DNA of 31,572 nucleotides from CAG-273 sp963929915 (GTDB taxonomy: Bacteria; Bacillota; Clostridia; TANB77; CAG-508). A program made the translations under genes and the position numbers. The DNA is taken from contig CAWVJY010000006.1 of the NCBI GenBank assembly GCA_963929915.1, forward strand, positions 1-31,572, in the 5' to 3' direction. The notes under the pieces are model-generated. The model ran no database searches and was not told the DNA's origin. It saw only the letters and a program-made list of their open reading frames with translations. Below are positions 15,648 through 23,850 of this stretch, one piece after another (the stretch's first letter is position 1; every line of letters starts with the position of its first letter).

Positions 15648-16793
15648 GTTGTAGGTTAGTCAATGATGTGTCACAATTTATTAAAAAATATATACTTTGA
15701 AATATCAAAATATATGACTGCGTTTTTACTTTACATTTTATTTGCCATATATTCCAATAGTTTTTCCTTTGGACTCATCCATTTTAATGGTCTCATTGGA
15801 AAATTATTGTATTCTATTAGCCATCTTTTTCCTTTTTCTTTTAAATCTTCTAAACTTACAAATACTCTTTTGTAGTAAAATCTTTCTTGATCTTTCCTGT
15901 GACTTCTTTCTACTTTTCCATTTTGGCTTGGTGTATGTGGTCTTATTAAACTATGCTCTATTTTTAATTCTTTTAATCTTTTTTCGAACATTGTCTTTTT
16001 ATTTTTATTAAATCCTTTCCATGATAGTCTATTTGTAAATTCAAACCCATTATCTGTTTGTATTAATTTTATTTTAAATGGAAAATATCGTATTACTCTA
16101 TTTACAAATATCGTTGATTCATATGTGTTATGTTCTTTACAGTAATACGTATATCTTAGTCTTGTATATTCATCTATTGCTGTATATTGATAATATCTTT
16201 CTCCTAATTCTTGTAGCTCTTTACTCATACATTCTCTTGGAACATATTTTACATCTATTTGTACTCTTTCTCCAGGATATTTTGCTATTGGAACTTCTGG
16301 AGCTTGTACTTTCTTAGCTTTACTTGGTGCTTTCTCATATATTCCTAATCTTCTCATCACATGGTACAAACCTTGTATTGTCCTTTTGTATCCTGCTCTT
16401 TTTAATTTTAACCATAATACTACTAAACCTGTTTCTTTATTATTTCTTTTGTAATTCTTTATTAGTTTAATTTCTTCTGCTGTATGCTCATTTGGATGAT
16501 GTTTTGGCTTATGACTTTTATCTCTTAAACTTTCTATTGTTCCATCATATTGTTTTATCCATCTGTATACGGTTCTTCTGCTGATATCGAACCTTATTGC
16601 TGTTTTACTTACTCCATATTCTAAAGAAAATTTTATTACACTCTGTTTATATTTCATTTTTTGTGTTATACTATTTTTCATAGGAAATACCTCCGATTAG
16701 ATAAATTTTTTGTGGTTAAAAACATTTTATCATATTTTTGGTATTTCCTATTTATTTTTTATTTGTTTTGTGACATATCTATTTTAAACCTAT
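15648..16793. mobile_element. IS481-family insertion sequence
   Basis: Element of about 1.14 kb with imperfect terminal inverted repeats. The left end reads TAGGTT (15652) and then TGTCACA (15669); the right end read inwards on the minus strand gives TAGGTT and then TATGTCACA at the same spacing. It encodes one intact transposase on the minus strand. 23-bp direct repeats lie at 15625-15647 and 16794-16816. It inserted just upstream of the antisense-RNA promoter without disrupting it. The right direct repeat was later hit by the IS30 copy. Confidence 0.8.
15731..16681 (-). CDS. IS481-family transposase (DDE/rve)
   Basis: Intact transposase of 316 residues. The N-terminal helix-turn-helix region (about 10-60) has SLEYGVSKTAIRFDISRRTVYRWIKQYDG. 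The rve integrase core (about 125-275) shows the first Asp in VQIDVKYVP, the second in KLIQTDNGFEFTN, and the Glu in HTPSQNGKVERSHR, completing the DDE triad. The C-terminus has YNNFPMRPLKWMSPKEKL. A ribosome binding site GGAGG precedes the ATG on the minus strand. A single ORF without a programmed frameshift fits IS481 rather than IS3. Confidence 0.9.
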   Translation of the reverse strand: MKNSITQKMKYKQSVIKFSLEYGVSKTAIRFDISRRTVYRWIKQYDGTIESLRDKSHKPKHHPNEHTAEEIKLIKNYKRNNKETGLVVLWLKLKRAGYKRTIQGLYHVMRRLGIYEKAPSKAKKVQAPEVPIAKYPGERVQIDVKYVPRECMSKELQELGERYYQYTAIDEYTRLRYTYYCKEHNTYESTIFVNRVIRYFPFKIKLIQTDNGFEFTNRLSWKGFNKNKKTMFEKRLKELKIEHSLIRPHTPSQNGKVERSHRKDQERFYYKRVFVSLEDLKEKGKRWLIEYNNFPMRPLKWMSPKEKLLEYMANKM

Positions 16794-16816
16794 ATTTTTT
16801 GAAATAATTTTAAAAT
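16794..16816. repeat. Right 23-bp direct repeat of the IS481 element, overlapping the IS30 target duplication
   Basis: Exact match to 15625-15647. Its last 14 bases (16803-16816) recur at 18465-18478 after the IS30 element. Confidence 0.75.
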
Positions 16817-18464
16817 GTTAATTAAAAAAGTAAATTCTATTCAATAAAAAATAAATACAAATTAATAGTAAATTAACAGTTATTGTAAGATTAAATGCAA
16901 TTTAGTATAATATAAATGTGGATACTTCTTGAGAAAGAAGGTATTTATGAAATTTGATGGTAAGCATCTATCTTTAGAAGATAGGAAAGTTATCGAACAA
17001 AATATTTGCAAAAGATTAAGAAAATTCCAAACTGCTAAAGAACTTAACAAAAGTCAATCTACTATCGGAAAGGAAATTAAAAACAATAGAAAACGTAGAT
17101 ATTCTAAAATTGATGAAGCCCCTTGGGCTTGCAAACATTTCAATGAATGCAAAGTTTGTGTTAGCAAATGTATTGATTTTGAGGAAGTTCCTTGTCTTCA
17201 AAGAGACAGATTCATAGGTGCTTGTAATTGTTGCCCTAACATTAAAAAATGTAATAAAGCCAAATACTTCTACTACGCTAATACTGCTCAAAGCAATTAT
17301 GAATATACTTTAAAAGATTCTAGACAAGGTGTTAATTTAAACACAACTGAACTTTATGAATTAGCACATGTCATTTGTCCTTTAATAAAACAAGGTCAAT
17401 CAATTTATACAATTTTACAAAATCACAAAGAAATCAAGCAATGTGAAAAGACAATTTATACATACATTGAAATGGGCTTATTCAAAGATTGGGGTGTTAC
17501 TGACCTTGAACTAAGAAGAAAAGTAAAAAGGAAAATATCTAGAAAGAAAAAACTCAAGAAAAGAGCTGAACCTGCTGATTACACCGGTAGAAAGTATGAA
17601 GATTATCTAGAGTTTGTAAAGAACAATTCTGATATGCCTACAACTGAAATGGATACTGTTTACAATAATCAGAACGGTCCATTTATCCAGACTTTCATAT
17701 TTGAAAATACAGGCTTTATGATAGGGCTTTTAAAACAACATAAAACGGCTGAGGAAATGTCCAATTCTCTTAATTACTTTCAGGATATTTTATCAGATGA
17801 TATGTATCATAAGTTATTTGGCTTACTTCTTACTGACAGAGGATCCGAATTTGCTAAGCCACAGCTTTTTGAAATTAATTGTGAGACTGGAGAAATTAAA
17901 AGCAATATTTTTTACTGTGATGCTCAAATGTCTAGCCAGAAGCCTCATGTAGAGAATAATCATATATTTGTACGTGATATTCTGTCTAAGAAAAAAAACT
18001 TTAAAGATTTAAGTCAGGACAAGCTTAACTTAATGTTTTCACACATTAACTCTGTACCTAGAAAATCTTTAGGTGGAAAAACACCATATGAAGCTTTTGA
18101 ATTCTTCTATGGCAAAGATACTTTAGAAAAACTTAATATACAAAAGATTGAAAAAGATAAGGTCACTCTACAACCTTATCTCTTAAAATAATTAAAAAAA
18201 CATCTACAAGAAGTATCCACGCTAATTTAATATTGGCACTGTCGTGTCCACCAAATCAAGTGAATAGAAATTAATCTTACTCTCAAAAAAATTAATTTGA
18301 ATTCACTCGCTTAATTGCGCTCTTTTTTCTTGTCTATATTTTCATTTTACACAAAATTCATAAAAAAAAGCAACCTCTTTTTACCATTTTTTTGCTTTTA
18401 AATAGCTTTTTCTCGGTAACTAGAAGTTACTTTTTCTAAATAGAATTTATTTTTACAATTGACC
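16817..18464. mobile_element. IS30-family insertion sequence, copy 1
   Basis: Element of 1648 bp, defined by comparison with the inverted copy at 26963-28614. Imperfect terminal repeats of about 25 bp match in most positions: left GTTAATTAAAAAAGTAAATT, right (inwards) GGTCAATTGTAAAAATAAAT. A 14-bp target duplication flanks it (16803-16816 and 18465-18478). Inside is a perfect 14-bp subterminal inverted repeat, GTGGATACTTCTTG at 16918-16931 with its complement at 18207-18220. The right non-coding arm of about 270 bases contains a long hairpin and a terminator-like stem at 18416-18436. The transposase is intact. Confidence 0.88.
16947..18191 (+). CDS. IS30-family transposase, intact
   Basis: 414 residues from ATG 16947, preceded by GAAGG; an in-frame TTG at 16929 is less likely. 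The N-terminal helix-turn-helix has HLSLEDRKVIEQNICK and KSQSTIGKEIKNNRKRR. A Cys-rich middle (CKHFNECKVCVSKC and CNCCPNIKKC) resembles a zinc-binding insert. The catalytic core shows DDE residues in TTEMDTVYNN, LLTDRGSEF and KPHVENNHIF, followed by INSVPRKSLGGKTPYEAF. The start region forms a hairpin (16922-16943), as often seen protecting insertion-sequence genes from read-through expression. The protein is identical over long stretches to the broken copy at 27237-28484. Confidence 0.92.
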   Translation: MKFDGKHLSLEDRKVIEQNICKRLRKFQTAKELNKSQSTIGKEIKNNRKRRYSKIDEAPWACKHFNECKVCVSKCIDFEEVPCLQRDRFIGACNCCPNIKKCNKAKYFYYANTAQSNYEYTLKDSRQGVNLNTTELYELAHVICPLIKQGQSIYTILQNHKEIKQCEKTIYTYIEMGLFKDWGVTDLELRRKVKRKISRKKKLKKRAEPADYTGRKYEDYLEFVKNNSDMPTTEMDTVYNNQNGPFIQTFIFENTGFMIGLLKQHKTAEEMSNSLNYFQDILSDDMYHKLFGLLLTDRGSEFAKPQLFEINCETGEIKSNIFYCDAQMSSQKPHVENNHIFVRDILSKKKNFKDLSQDKLNLMFSHINSVPRKSLGGKTPYEAFEFFYGKDTLEKLNIQKIEKDKVTLQPYLLK

Positions 18465-18478
18465 AATAATTTTAAAAT
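18465..18478. repeat. 14-bp target duplication on the right side of IS30 copy 1
   Basis: AATAATTTTAAAAT is identical to 16803-16816 immediately left of the element. Confidence 0.85.
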
Positions 18479-18565
18479 CAGATAATATAAGGAGAAACCA
18501 AAAAGAAGTTGACAAAAATGTTTAGAAAGAGAAAATTTATTTAAAAATGAAAGGAAAGAGGTCAT

Positions 18566-18757
18566 ATGAGTAATCAATCTGACTCTTACAAAGTTATCTT
18601 TTGTGAGAGCTCAAATATAAGTAAGGGAGTTAATGCTATTGTAAACAATGTAAATCAAATGTGTTGCAATGGATGGAAAGTACAGGGAGGAATTTCTGCA
18701 ATAAGAACTGGTCCAGATTCCTATAAATTTTTTCAAGCGATGATAAAAGAATCATAA
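18566..18757 (+). CDS. Small DUF1737-like protein
   Basis: 63 residues. The pattern SYKVIF, then VNNVNQMCCNGWKVQGGISA and FFQAMIKES, matches small DUF1737-type proteins (a YKVI strand, a helix ending in GW, a GG turn and QAM near the C-terminus). Function unknown. A strong AAAGAGG ribosome binding site lies 7 bases before the ATG. A TTGACA at 18509 may be its -35 element, but no good -10 follows. The nearest upstream feature is the IS30 element, so it may have lost upstream sequence. Confidence 0.6.
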   Translation: MSNQSDSYKVIFCESSNISKGVNAIVNNVNQMCCNGWKVQGGISAIRTGPDSYKFFQAMIKES

Positions 18758-18861
18758 AAAGGAAAAAGAATTAATTAGTAAAAAAAAGAAATATAATACT
18801 ATATTGTACATAGATATATCATGTGATAAGATAATAAAAAATCACATGGTAGGTGAAAAAT

Positions 18862-19710
18862 ATGAATATTAGTACAAAATATCATATCCCAGCAAGAGAA
18901 CTGGACTTTGTAAATATTAATTTATCAGGGGATAATCAGCTTTTTATAGATCCACTAAAATTAAAGAAGGAAAACAAACCATTACATCAAAAAGCTTATC
19001 AAGAAGTAAATTATTTTATGCAAAAATTACTCACCCTGGCAAGAGAAAGAAAAATAGAAGAAATAAATCAAATCATAGAAAATTTATATGAAAGAAATGA
19101 AACAAAATTAGGATATTCTATTAGAACAAAACATGGAAAGAGTTTTGGCGAAAATGGAGGAAAAATTTTATTTCATACATTAGCCAAAAGTGAAATGATT
19201 TTAACAGGATTAGTAGAAGATATTTTTGATTGTATTATCATGTTGCCAAATATTGGGGAAGACAAAGTATCTGATTTAATTACTACTATTATTTTCTTAG
19301 ATTTAGTAGAATATACCAAGCAACAATGTCAAAAATATCATATACCAATGAGTGAAGTAGAATTAGAAAAATTATGTTGGAATCCACAAAAAGAACAATG
19401 GGAAAAGGTAATTGCGAAATTACCAATTCATTGTAAGAAACCGATTGTATTTATTCCTAAAAGTATGGTAAGTACAAAAGTAGAATTTTCTTATGAACAA
19501 TTGTATAGACATCTTATTATCCCTTTTTACAAACAAAGGGAATTAGAAGATCCAGCAAGCAAATTGGTATTACATTATAAAAATGGTAGAGTCCAAGTAA
19601 AAGGGAATGAACTTAGAAAGTTGTATCCTTGTACTAAATATGTTATTTTAGATTTTGTAAAAAAATATGATTCATTATATCGTGAATATAAAAAAAGAAT
19701 AATTGATTAA
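18862..19710 (+). CDS. Conserved hypothetical protein, unrecognised family
   Basis: 282 residues from ATG 18862, with TAGGTG 6 bases upstream; a GTG at 18853 is the alternative. It is soluble, with no signal peptide or membrane segment. Visible motifs are LDFVNINLSGDNQLFIDPLKL near the N-terminus and then IGEDKVSDLITTIIFLDLVEYTKQQC in the middle. The last third is basic. The order 'FIDP' then 'DKVSDL...EYT..QC' recalls large hypothetical proteins of bacterial accessory and defence regions, but I cannot name a family. It stands alone between an IS30 element and a MITE-like repeat. Confidence 0.6.
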   Translation: MNISTKYHIPARELDFVNINLSGDNQLFIDPLKLKKENKPLHQKAYQEVNYFMQKLLTLARERKIEEINQIIENLYERNETKLGYSIRTKHGKSFGENGGKILFHTLAKSEMILTGLVEDIFDCIIMLPNIGEDKVSDLITTIIFLDLVEYTKQQCQKYHIPMSEVELEKLCWNPQKEQWEKVIAKLPIHCKKPIVFIPKSMVSTKVEFSYEQLYRHLIIPFYKQRELEDPASKLVLHYKNGRVQVKGNELRKLYPCTKYVILDFVKKYDSLYREYKKRIID

Positions 19711-19754
19711 ATAATTCTATTTGAAAATTAGTTACAATTCATAATTATTAAAGT

Positions 19755-19952
19755 GGCTACCCTAAAATATTATTAAAGTATTAGAATTGTCTTTTTCAAT
19801 TTTTAAAACCTTTCCCCTTTTGGACAGCTGTAACTCGGAATAAAATTCCTCGAACAGCTGTCACAATGGTCACCCACGCAAGGCTTAAAAATTTCAAAAG
19901 ACAATTTCTAATACTTTTCTTAAAATAAATTTAACTTAATTTTAGGGTAGCC
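19755..19952. repeat. MITE-like repeat, copy A (most complete)
   Basis: A 198-bp element bounded by a perfect 14-bp inverted repeat, GGCTACCCTAAAAT (19755-19768) and its complement (19939-19952). Inside are further inverted arms around TTAGAATTGTC and GACAATTTCTAA, and a central double stem: GACAGCTGT (19823-19831) with ACAGCTGTC (19854-19862), enclosing GGAAT/ATTCC. There is no coding capacity. A near-identical core recurs at 23215-23362 and a right-half fragment at 24275. With the promoter at 20005-20049 this fills the 19711-20157 gap. Confidence 0.8.
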
Positions 19953-20004
19953 TCATAAAATACTATCATTGTGAATGTAACTAATTTTAATTTAATCTTC
20001 ACAT

Positions 20005-20049
20005 TTTGTCGAAATTTAGATTGACTATTTTTTTATGGAAATATATAAT
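20005..20049 (+). promoter_or_regulatory. Promoter of the nrdD-like gene with a perfect Spo0A box
   Basis: TTGACT (20021-20026) and TATAAT (20044-20049) are spaced 17 bases. TTTGTCGAA (20005-20013), a perfect 0A box, sits 7 bases upstream of the -35 element, a common position for Spo0A activation. Regulation is inferred from motif and position. Confidence 0.65.
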
Positions 20050-20157
20050 AAAAGCAGAACTGATAAAACAGAAAAATAAGATAGGACCACAAAATAAGAA
20101 TAAGCACAAAATGGAATAAACATATAGATTAGATAAAAAAAGAAAGGAGGATGATAT

Positions 20158-22311
20158 ATGCTAATAGAAGTACCAGATAAAGTAGCTAAAATGACAGTCA
20201 TTAAAAGAGATGGAAAAAAGGTAGAATTTAATGGTGCAAAAATTGCTTTAGCAATACAAAAAGGCTTTTGGGATATTACAGGAAATGAAGATGTTTCTAA
20301 TGCAAAATATAATGAAACCGATATTAACAAGGTGTATAGCAGAGTACTTGGTCGTATTGAAAAGTTAGAAACGGAAAGAATAAAAATAGAAGAAATTCAA
20401 GATTTAATAGAAGAAGAACTAAAAAATAGTGGGTATCAAGATGTATATGAAGCTTTTTCTAGCTATCGAGAAAAAAGAACCCAATCTAGACAATTGTTTT
20501 TTGATGAAAAAAAACAGCATAAATTTTTAAAAGCTCTAGAAGATTTAGGACTAAAATCGGCTAATGGAGATGAAAATAAAAATAAGCAAACTTCTATGGA
20601 AACCATGCTTCAATATGGTAGTACTATTTCTAGACAATTTGCCATTACTTATTTAATGAAAAAAAAGTTTGCACAAGCACATGAAAATGGAGACATTTAT
20701 ATACATGATATGGAATTTTTGCCTATGGGGACTACCACTTGTTGCCAAATAGATCTTTCTAAATTATATGAAGATGGATTTACAGTAGGAGAAGAAACGT
20801 TACAACCACCACAAAATATAATGGCATATAGCTTACTTGCTTTATTTGCTATTCAAGCAAATCAAAATGACCAACATGGAGAGCAAAGTATTCCTGCTTT
20901 TGATTACTATATGGCACTAGGAGTTTTAAAAACTTTTAAACAACAATTAAAACAAATTATTTTTGATTACTTAGAGTTAACAGATTTTGACAAATTCATT
21001 GCTATCAATGGAATTGAAAGAGAAATAGAAAAAATAAATACCATTCAACAAGAAAGTAATATTTTTGATAAATATTGTAGAAAATCGGAAGAACTAAAAA
21101 GGCTTTTTAGAATTTCTTATCAAAAAGCAATAAAGCAAACCAATAACATTACTTATCAAGCAATGCAATTTTTTATAAAACAGTTAAATACCATTCATTC
21201 AAAAACAGGAGCACAAATCTCAAAAACTTCTATTAATCTTGGAACAGACATTACACCAGAAGGAAGAATGATTACCAAAAATATATTAGAAGTTCTAAAA
21301 AGTGCATCAGAAAATCATAGTAGTTATACTTTTCCTATTGTTATTTTTAAGGTAAAAGAAGGAATTAACACTAAAAAAGGAGAGCCTAATTATGATTTAT
21401 TAGAACTAGCTTGTGACACATGCTATAAAGGAGCAAACATTCATTTTTCCTTTTTAGACACAGTATTTAATAAAAAATGTTATCAAAAAGGCATGTATCA
21501 AACAGAAGTTGCTTATATGAACTGCTATGTAAGAATACTAGAAAATATGGTAGATGAGAATAAATCTATTTCGCCGGGCAGAGGAAGTTTGTCCTGCACT
21601 TCCATTAATTTACCCAGAATGGGAATTAAACACGGTATAATTTCTAATCAAAAAGCAAACTTAAAAGCTTTTTTTGCAGAACTAGAGGAAAAGCTAGATT
21701 TAGTAAAAGACCAATTATTAGAAAGATTTGAAGTACAATGTAAGAAAAAACCTTTTCACTTTCCATTTTTATTGGGGCAAGGAGTATGGATGGACAGTGA
21801 AAAATTAAAAGATACAGATAATCTAAAAAAAGTATTAAAGCAAGGTAATTTAAACATTGGTTTTATAGGATTAGAAGAATGTTTAAAAGCACTAACTGGA
21901 AAATATCAGGAAGAAAGTGAAGAAACACATAAATTGGGTATAAAAATTGTTAAATTTATGAGAGAAAAATGTGATGAATATTCTAAAAAATATAATTTAA
22001 ATTTTACTTTAATAGGTACTTCAGAAGAACAGCTAGCTGGTAAATTTATTAAACTAGATCAAGCAATTTACGGAAAATTAAATGGAATTACTGATAAAGA
22101 AAGCTATACCAATTCCTTCCACGTACAGCCAAAAGCAAAATTAACAGCTTTGCGAAAAATTGAATTAGAAGCTCCTTATCATGCATTAACAAATGGTGGC
22201 CATATTACTATCGTAGAAGAAAATGGTGACTCAGATGATTACCTAAAAACCATTCAGATGATGCAAAAAGCACAAATAGGATATGCCGCTATTAGAAGGG
22301 GAAAAAAATAA
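20158..22311 (+). CDS. NrdD-like anaerobic ribonucleotide reductase lacking the glycyl-radical domain
   Basis: 717 residues resembling class III ribonucleoside-triphosphate reductase. The N-terminal ATP cone (about 10-110) starts MTVIKRDGKKVEFNGAKI. The catalytic barrel shows FLPMGTTTCCQIDLSKLYEDGF (Cys195/Cys196), SASENHSSYTFPI, an active-site-type Cys456 in AYMNCYVRI, GRGSLSCTSINLPRMGI, YTNSFHVQP and IELEAPYHALTNGGHITIVE. Normal NrdD continues after the GYGSIN-like position with a four-Cys zinc site and the glycyl-radical RxxGY loop. Here the protein ends at IGYAAIRRGKK and no frame downstream resumes that domain. No nrdG activase gene follows. It could be a degenerate or regulatory paralogue, or need a separate radical partner. 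The ribosome binding site is AAAGGAGG. Confidence 0.85.
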   Translation: MLIEVPDKVAKMTVIKRDGKKVEFNGAKIALAIQKGFWDITGNEDVSNAKYNETDINKVYSRVLGRIEKLETERIKIEEIQDLIEEELKNSGYQDVYEAFSSYREKRTQSRQLFFDEKKQHKFLKALEDLGLKSANGDENKNKQTSMETMLQYGSTISRQFAITYLMKKKFAQAHENGDIYIHDMEFLPMGTTTCCQIDLSKLYEDGFTVGEETLQPPQNIMAYSLLALFAIQANQNDQHGEQSIPAFDYYMALGVLKTFKQQLKQIIFDYLELTDFDKFIAINGIEREIEKINTIQQESNIFDKYCRKSEELKRLFRISYQKAIKQTNNITYQAMQFFIKQLNTIHSKTGAQISKTSINLGTDITPEGRMITKNILEVLKSASENHSSYTFPIVIFKVKEGINTKKGEPNYDLLELACDTCYKGANIHFSFLDTVFNKKCYQKGMYQTEVAYMNCYVRILENMVDENKSISPGRGSLSCTSINLPRMGIKHGIISNQKANLKAFFAELEEKLDLVKDQLLERFEVQCKKKPFHFPFLLGQGVWMDSEKLKDTDNLKKVLKQGNLNIGFIGLEECLKALTGKYQEESEETHKLGIKIVKFMREKCDEYSKKYNLNFTLIGTSEEQLAGKFIKLDQAIYGKLNGITDKESYTNSFHVQPKAKLTALRKIELEAPYHALTNGGHITIVEENGDSDDYLKTIQMMQKAQIGYAAIRRGKK

Positions 22312-22368
22312 AAAATCTATAAATTTGCGTTTTCTGTAAAAACATAGTAGAGAAAGGTAAAGAAAAAT

Positions 22369-22614
22369 ATGAAGAAAAAAATAGTAATTTGTTTTTTATT
22401 AATGGTATTAACACTTATTTGCGTACTTCCAACTATTGCTGTAGCATCTAATACAAGTAACACAATACAAGAAACTTTAAATATTAATTTAGATGATTTA
22501 AATGCACAGCCAGAACCAAGAGATCCAAGAGGAACTATTGTAACTATTATTGTATTAGTTACCATTGCTATTATTGCAGTACTAGTTAGTTGGTGGTATA
22601 GAACAAACTTCTAA
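22369..22614 (+). CDS. Small membrane protein with signal peptide, unknown
   Basis: 81 residues. The N-terminal signal peptide (MKKKIVICFLLMVLTLICVL, with an AVAS cleavage-like site) is followed by a short acidic extracytoplasmic stretch (TIQETLNINLDDLNAQPEPR) and a second hydrophobic helix (IVTIIVLVTIAIIAVLVSWW) ending YRTNF. No family is recognised. The ribosome binding site GAAAGG lies upstream. It ends 16 bases before the DUF4116-like gene, so the two are probably co-transcribed. Confidence 0.6.
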   Translation: MKKKIVICFLLMVLTLICVLPTIAVASNTSNTIQETLNINLDDLNAQPEPRDPRGTIVTIIVLVTIAIIAVLVSWWYRTNF

Positions 22615-22630
22615 ATAGGGAGAAAGAAAA

Positions 22631-23158
22631 ATGCCAGAGGAATTTGATAGTAAAAAAGCAGGAGATAAAGCATATGTATTAAGCCAAGTAAAACAAGATG
22701 GAAAATTGCTTGACTTGGTTTCTGAAAAATTAAAAGATGATGAAGAAGTAGCTATGGCTGCGGTTGAGCAAAATCCAGTTGCCTTAGAATTTGTAAGTAA
22801 TCGTTTAAAAAATAATCCAGAAATTGTAATGGAGTCTGTTAAAAAAGTAGGATGGACAGCATGCTATGCTAGCGAAAAATTACAAGCAAATAAAAATATT
22901 ATACTAGCAGGTGTAAAAGTAGATGGACAGATTTTGTATTATGCTTCTAAAGAATTAAGAGATGATGAAGAAGTTGTTTTAGAAGCGGTAAAACAAAAAG
23001 GACTGATTTTAAAATATGCAAGCAAACGATTAAGAGCTAATAAACAAATAGTAATAGCTGCTATTACACAAGATAAAAGAGCAAAAGAATATATTTCTTC
23101 TGAAGAATTAAAGCAAGATGAGGATGTACAAGCAATTTTAAATCCTCCACAAGAATAA
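22631..23158 (+). CDS. DUF4116-like repeat protein
   Basis: 175 residues made almost entirely of about six helical repeats of 23-25 residues. Examples are LDLVSEKLKDDEEVAMAAVE, LEFVSNRLKNNPEIVMESVK, LYYASKELRDDEEVVLEAVK and LKYASKRLRANKQIVIAAIT. The alternation '(Y)AS..L..(D/N).E(I/V)V..AV' is the DUF4116 pattern, known from repeat proteins of amoebae, giant viruses and some gut bacteria. Function unknown; a protein-binding scaffold is a guess. It is soluble with no signal peptide. The ribosome binding site AGGGAGAAAG comes just before the ATG. Confidence 0.75.
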   Translation: MPEEFDSKKAGDKAYVLSQVKQDGKLLDLVSEKLKDDEEVAMAAVEQNPVALEFVSNRLKNNPEIVMESVKKVGWTACYASEKLQANKNIILAGVKVDGQILYYASKELRDDEEVVLEAVKQKGLILKYASKRLRANKQIVIAAITQDKRAKEYISSEELKQDEDVQAILNPPQE

Positions 23159-23190
23159 GAACGTAAAGTAATTAATCTAATAAAAATTTA

Positions 23191-23390
23191 TACTAAAATA
23201 TTATAATATATAAAATTAAAGTATTAGAATTGTCTTTTTCAATTTTTAAAACCTTTCCCCTTTTGGACAGCTGTAACTCGGAATAAAATTCCTCGAACAG
23301 CTGTCACAATGGTCGCCCACGCAAGGCTCTAAAAATTTCAAAAGACAATTCTAATACTTTTCTTAAAATTAATTTAATTCAATTTTAAGA
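23191..23390. repeat. MITE-like repeat, copy B
   Basis: About 200 bp. The core 23215-23362 is nearly identical to copy A, with three small differences seen by eye, including one extra T in the GGCTCTAAAA part. The outer ends have decayed: the GGCTACCC terminal motif of copy A is lost and only CTAAAATATTA-like and AATTTTAAG-like remnants remain. Same orientation as copy A. It fills the 23159-23456 gap. Confidence 0.8.
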
Positions 23391-23456
23391 CAATTCATTT
23401 CAAATTAATAGTATAAAAAGCAAAAAAACGTTGAACAATAAGTAATGGTGATGAAG

Positions 23457-23703
23457 ATGAAAATATCTTGGCTTAAATATGAAAAAGATAAAAAAAGTTT
23501 TCGCCTTCCACAAGCTTTGGGGTTTTGACGTTTTTTTGTTGGATGATTTAGATAAAACAGATGAAACGATGAAAAAATTAATACAAGAACATTATGACAC
23601 TATTATTTTGTCAAATGAAGTAGCAGGTTTTTCTGAAGATATTATTAAAAAGTATCAAAAGGATAAAGATATTAAAATAGTCATTTCCTTGGACAAAGAT
23701 TAA
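23457..23703 (+). CDS. Small conserved protein resembling V-ATPase subunit F (one frameshift)
   Basis: About 81 residues when one extra T is removed from the T4 run at about 23524-23527 (GGGGTTTTGACG). The upstream frame from ATG 23457 reads MKISWLKYEKDKKSF and RLPQALGF. After the shift DVFLLDDLDKTDETMKKL and YDTIILSNEVAGFSEDIIKK continue to ISLDKD. The shape 'F..LGFDV...DD...L......Y..I..S.E.A......I..Y' resembles the small F (NtpG) subunit of V/A-type ATPases, but no other V-ATPase gene is nearby, so the call is structural only. The GGTG ribosome binding site is 6 bases from the start. Confidence 0.5.
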
Positions 23704-23850
23704 TATAATAGCAAATAGTATATATAACTATAACGTAGAATATTTGAAATAAAAAGATGTAAGAAATGAAAAAATGACAAAATATAAAAATATAGATATA
23801 AATAAGAGATATATATGAAATATACTGTTTTTGAAAGGAAAAAGGACTAT

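Noticed and set aside
15663..16317. Plus-strand ORFs of 70-89 codons across the IS481 region
   Set aside because: They are low-complexity hydrophobic translations of the complementary strand of the intact transposase.
23479..23703. Separate 74-codon ORF starting at ATG 23479
   Set aside because: The other frame from 23457 gives a better N-terminus joined by removing one T; the 23479 start has no ribosome binding site.
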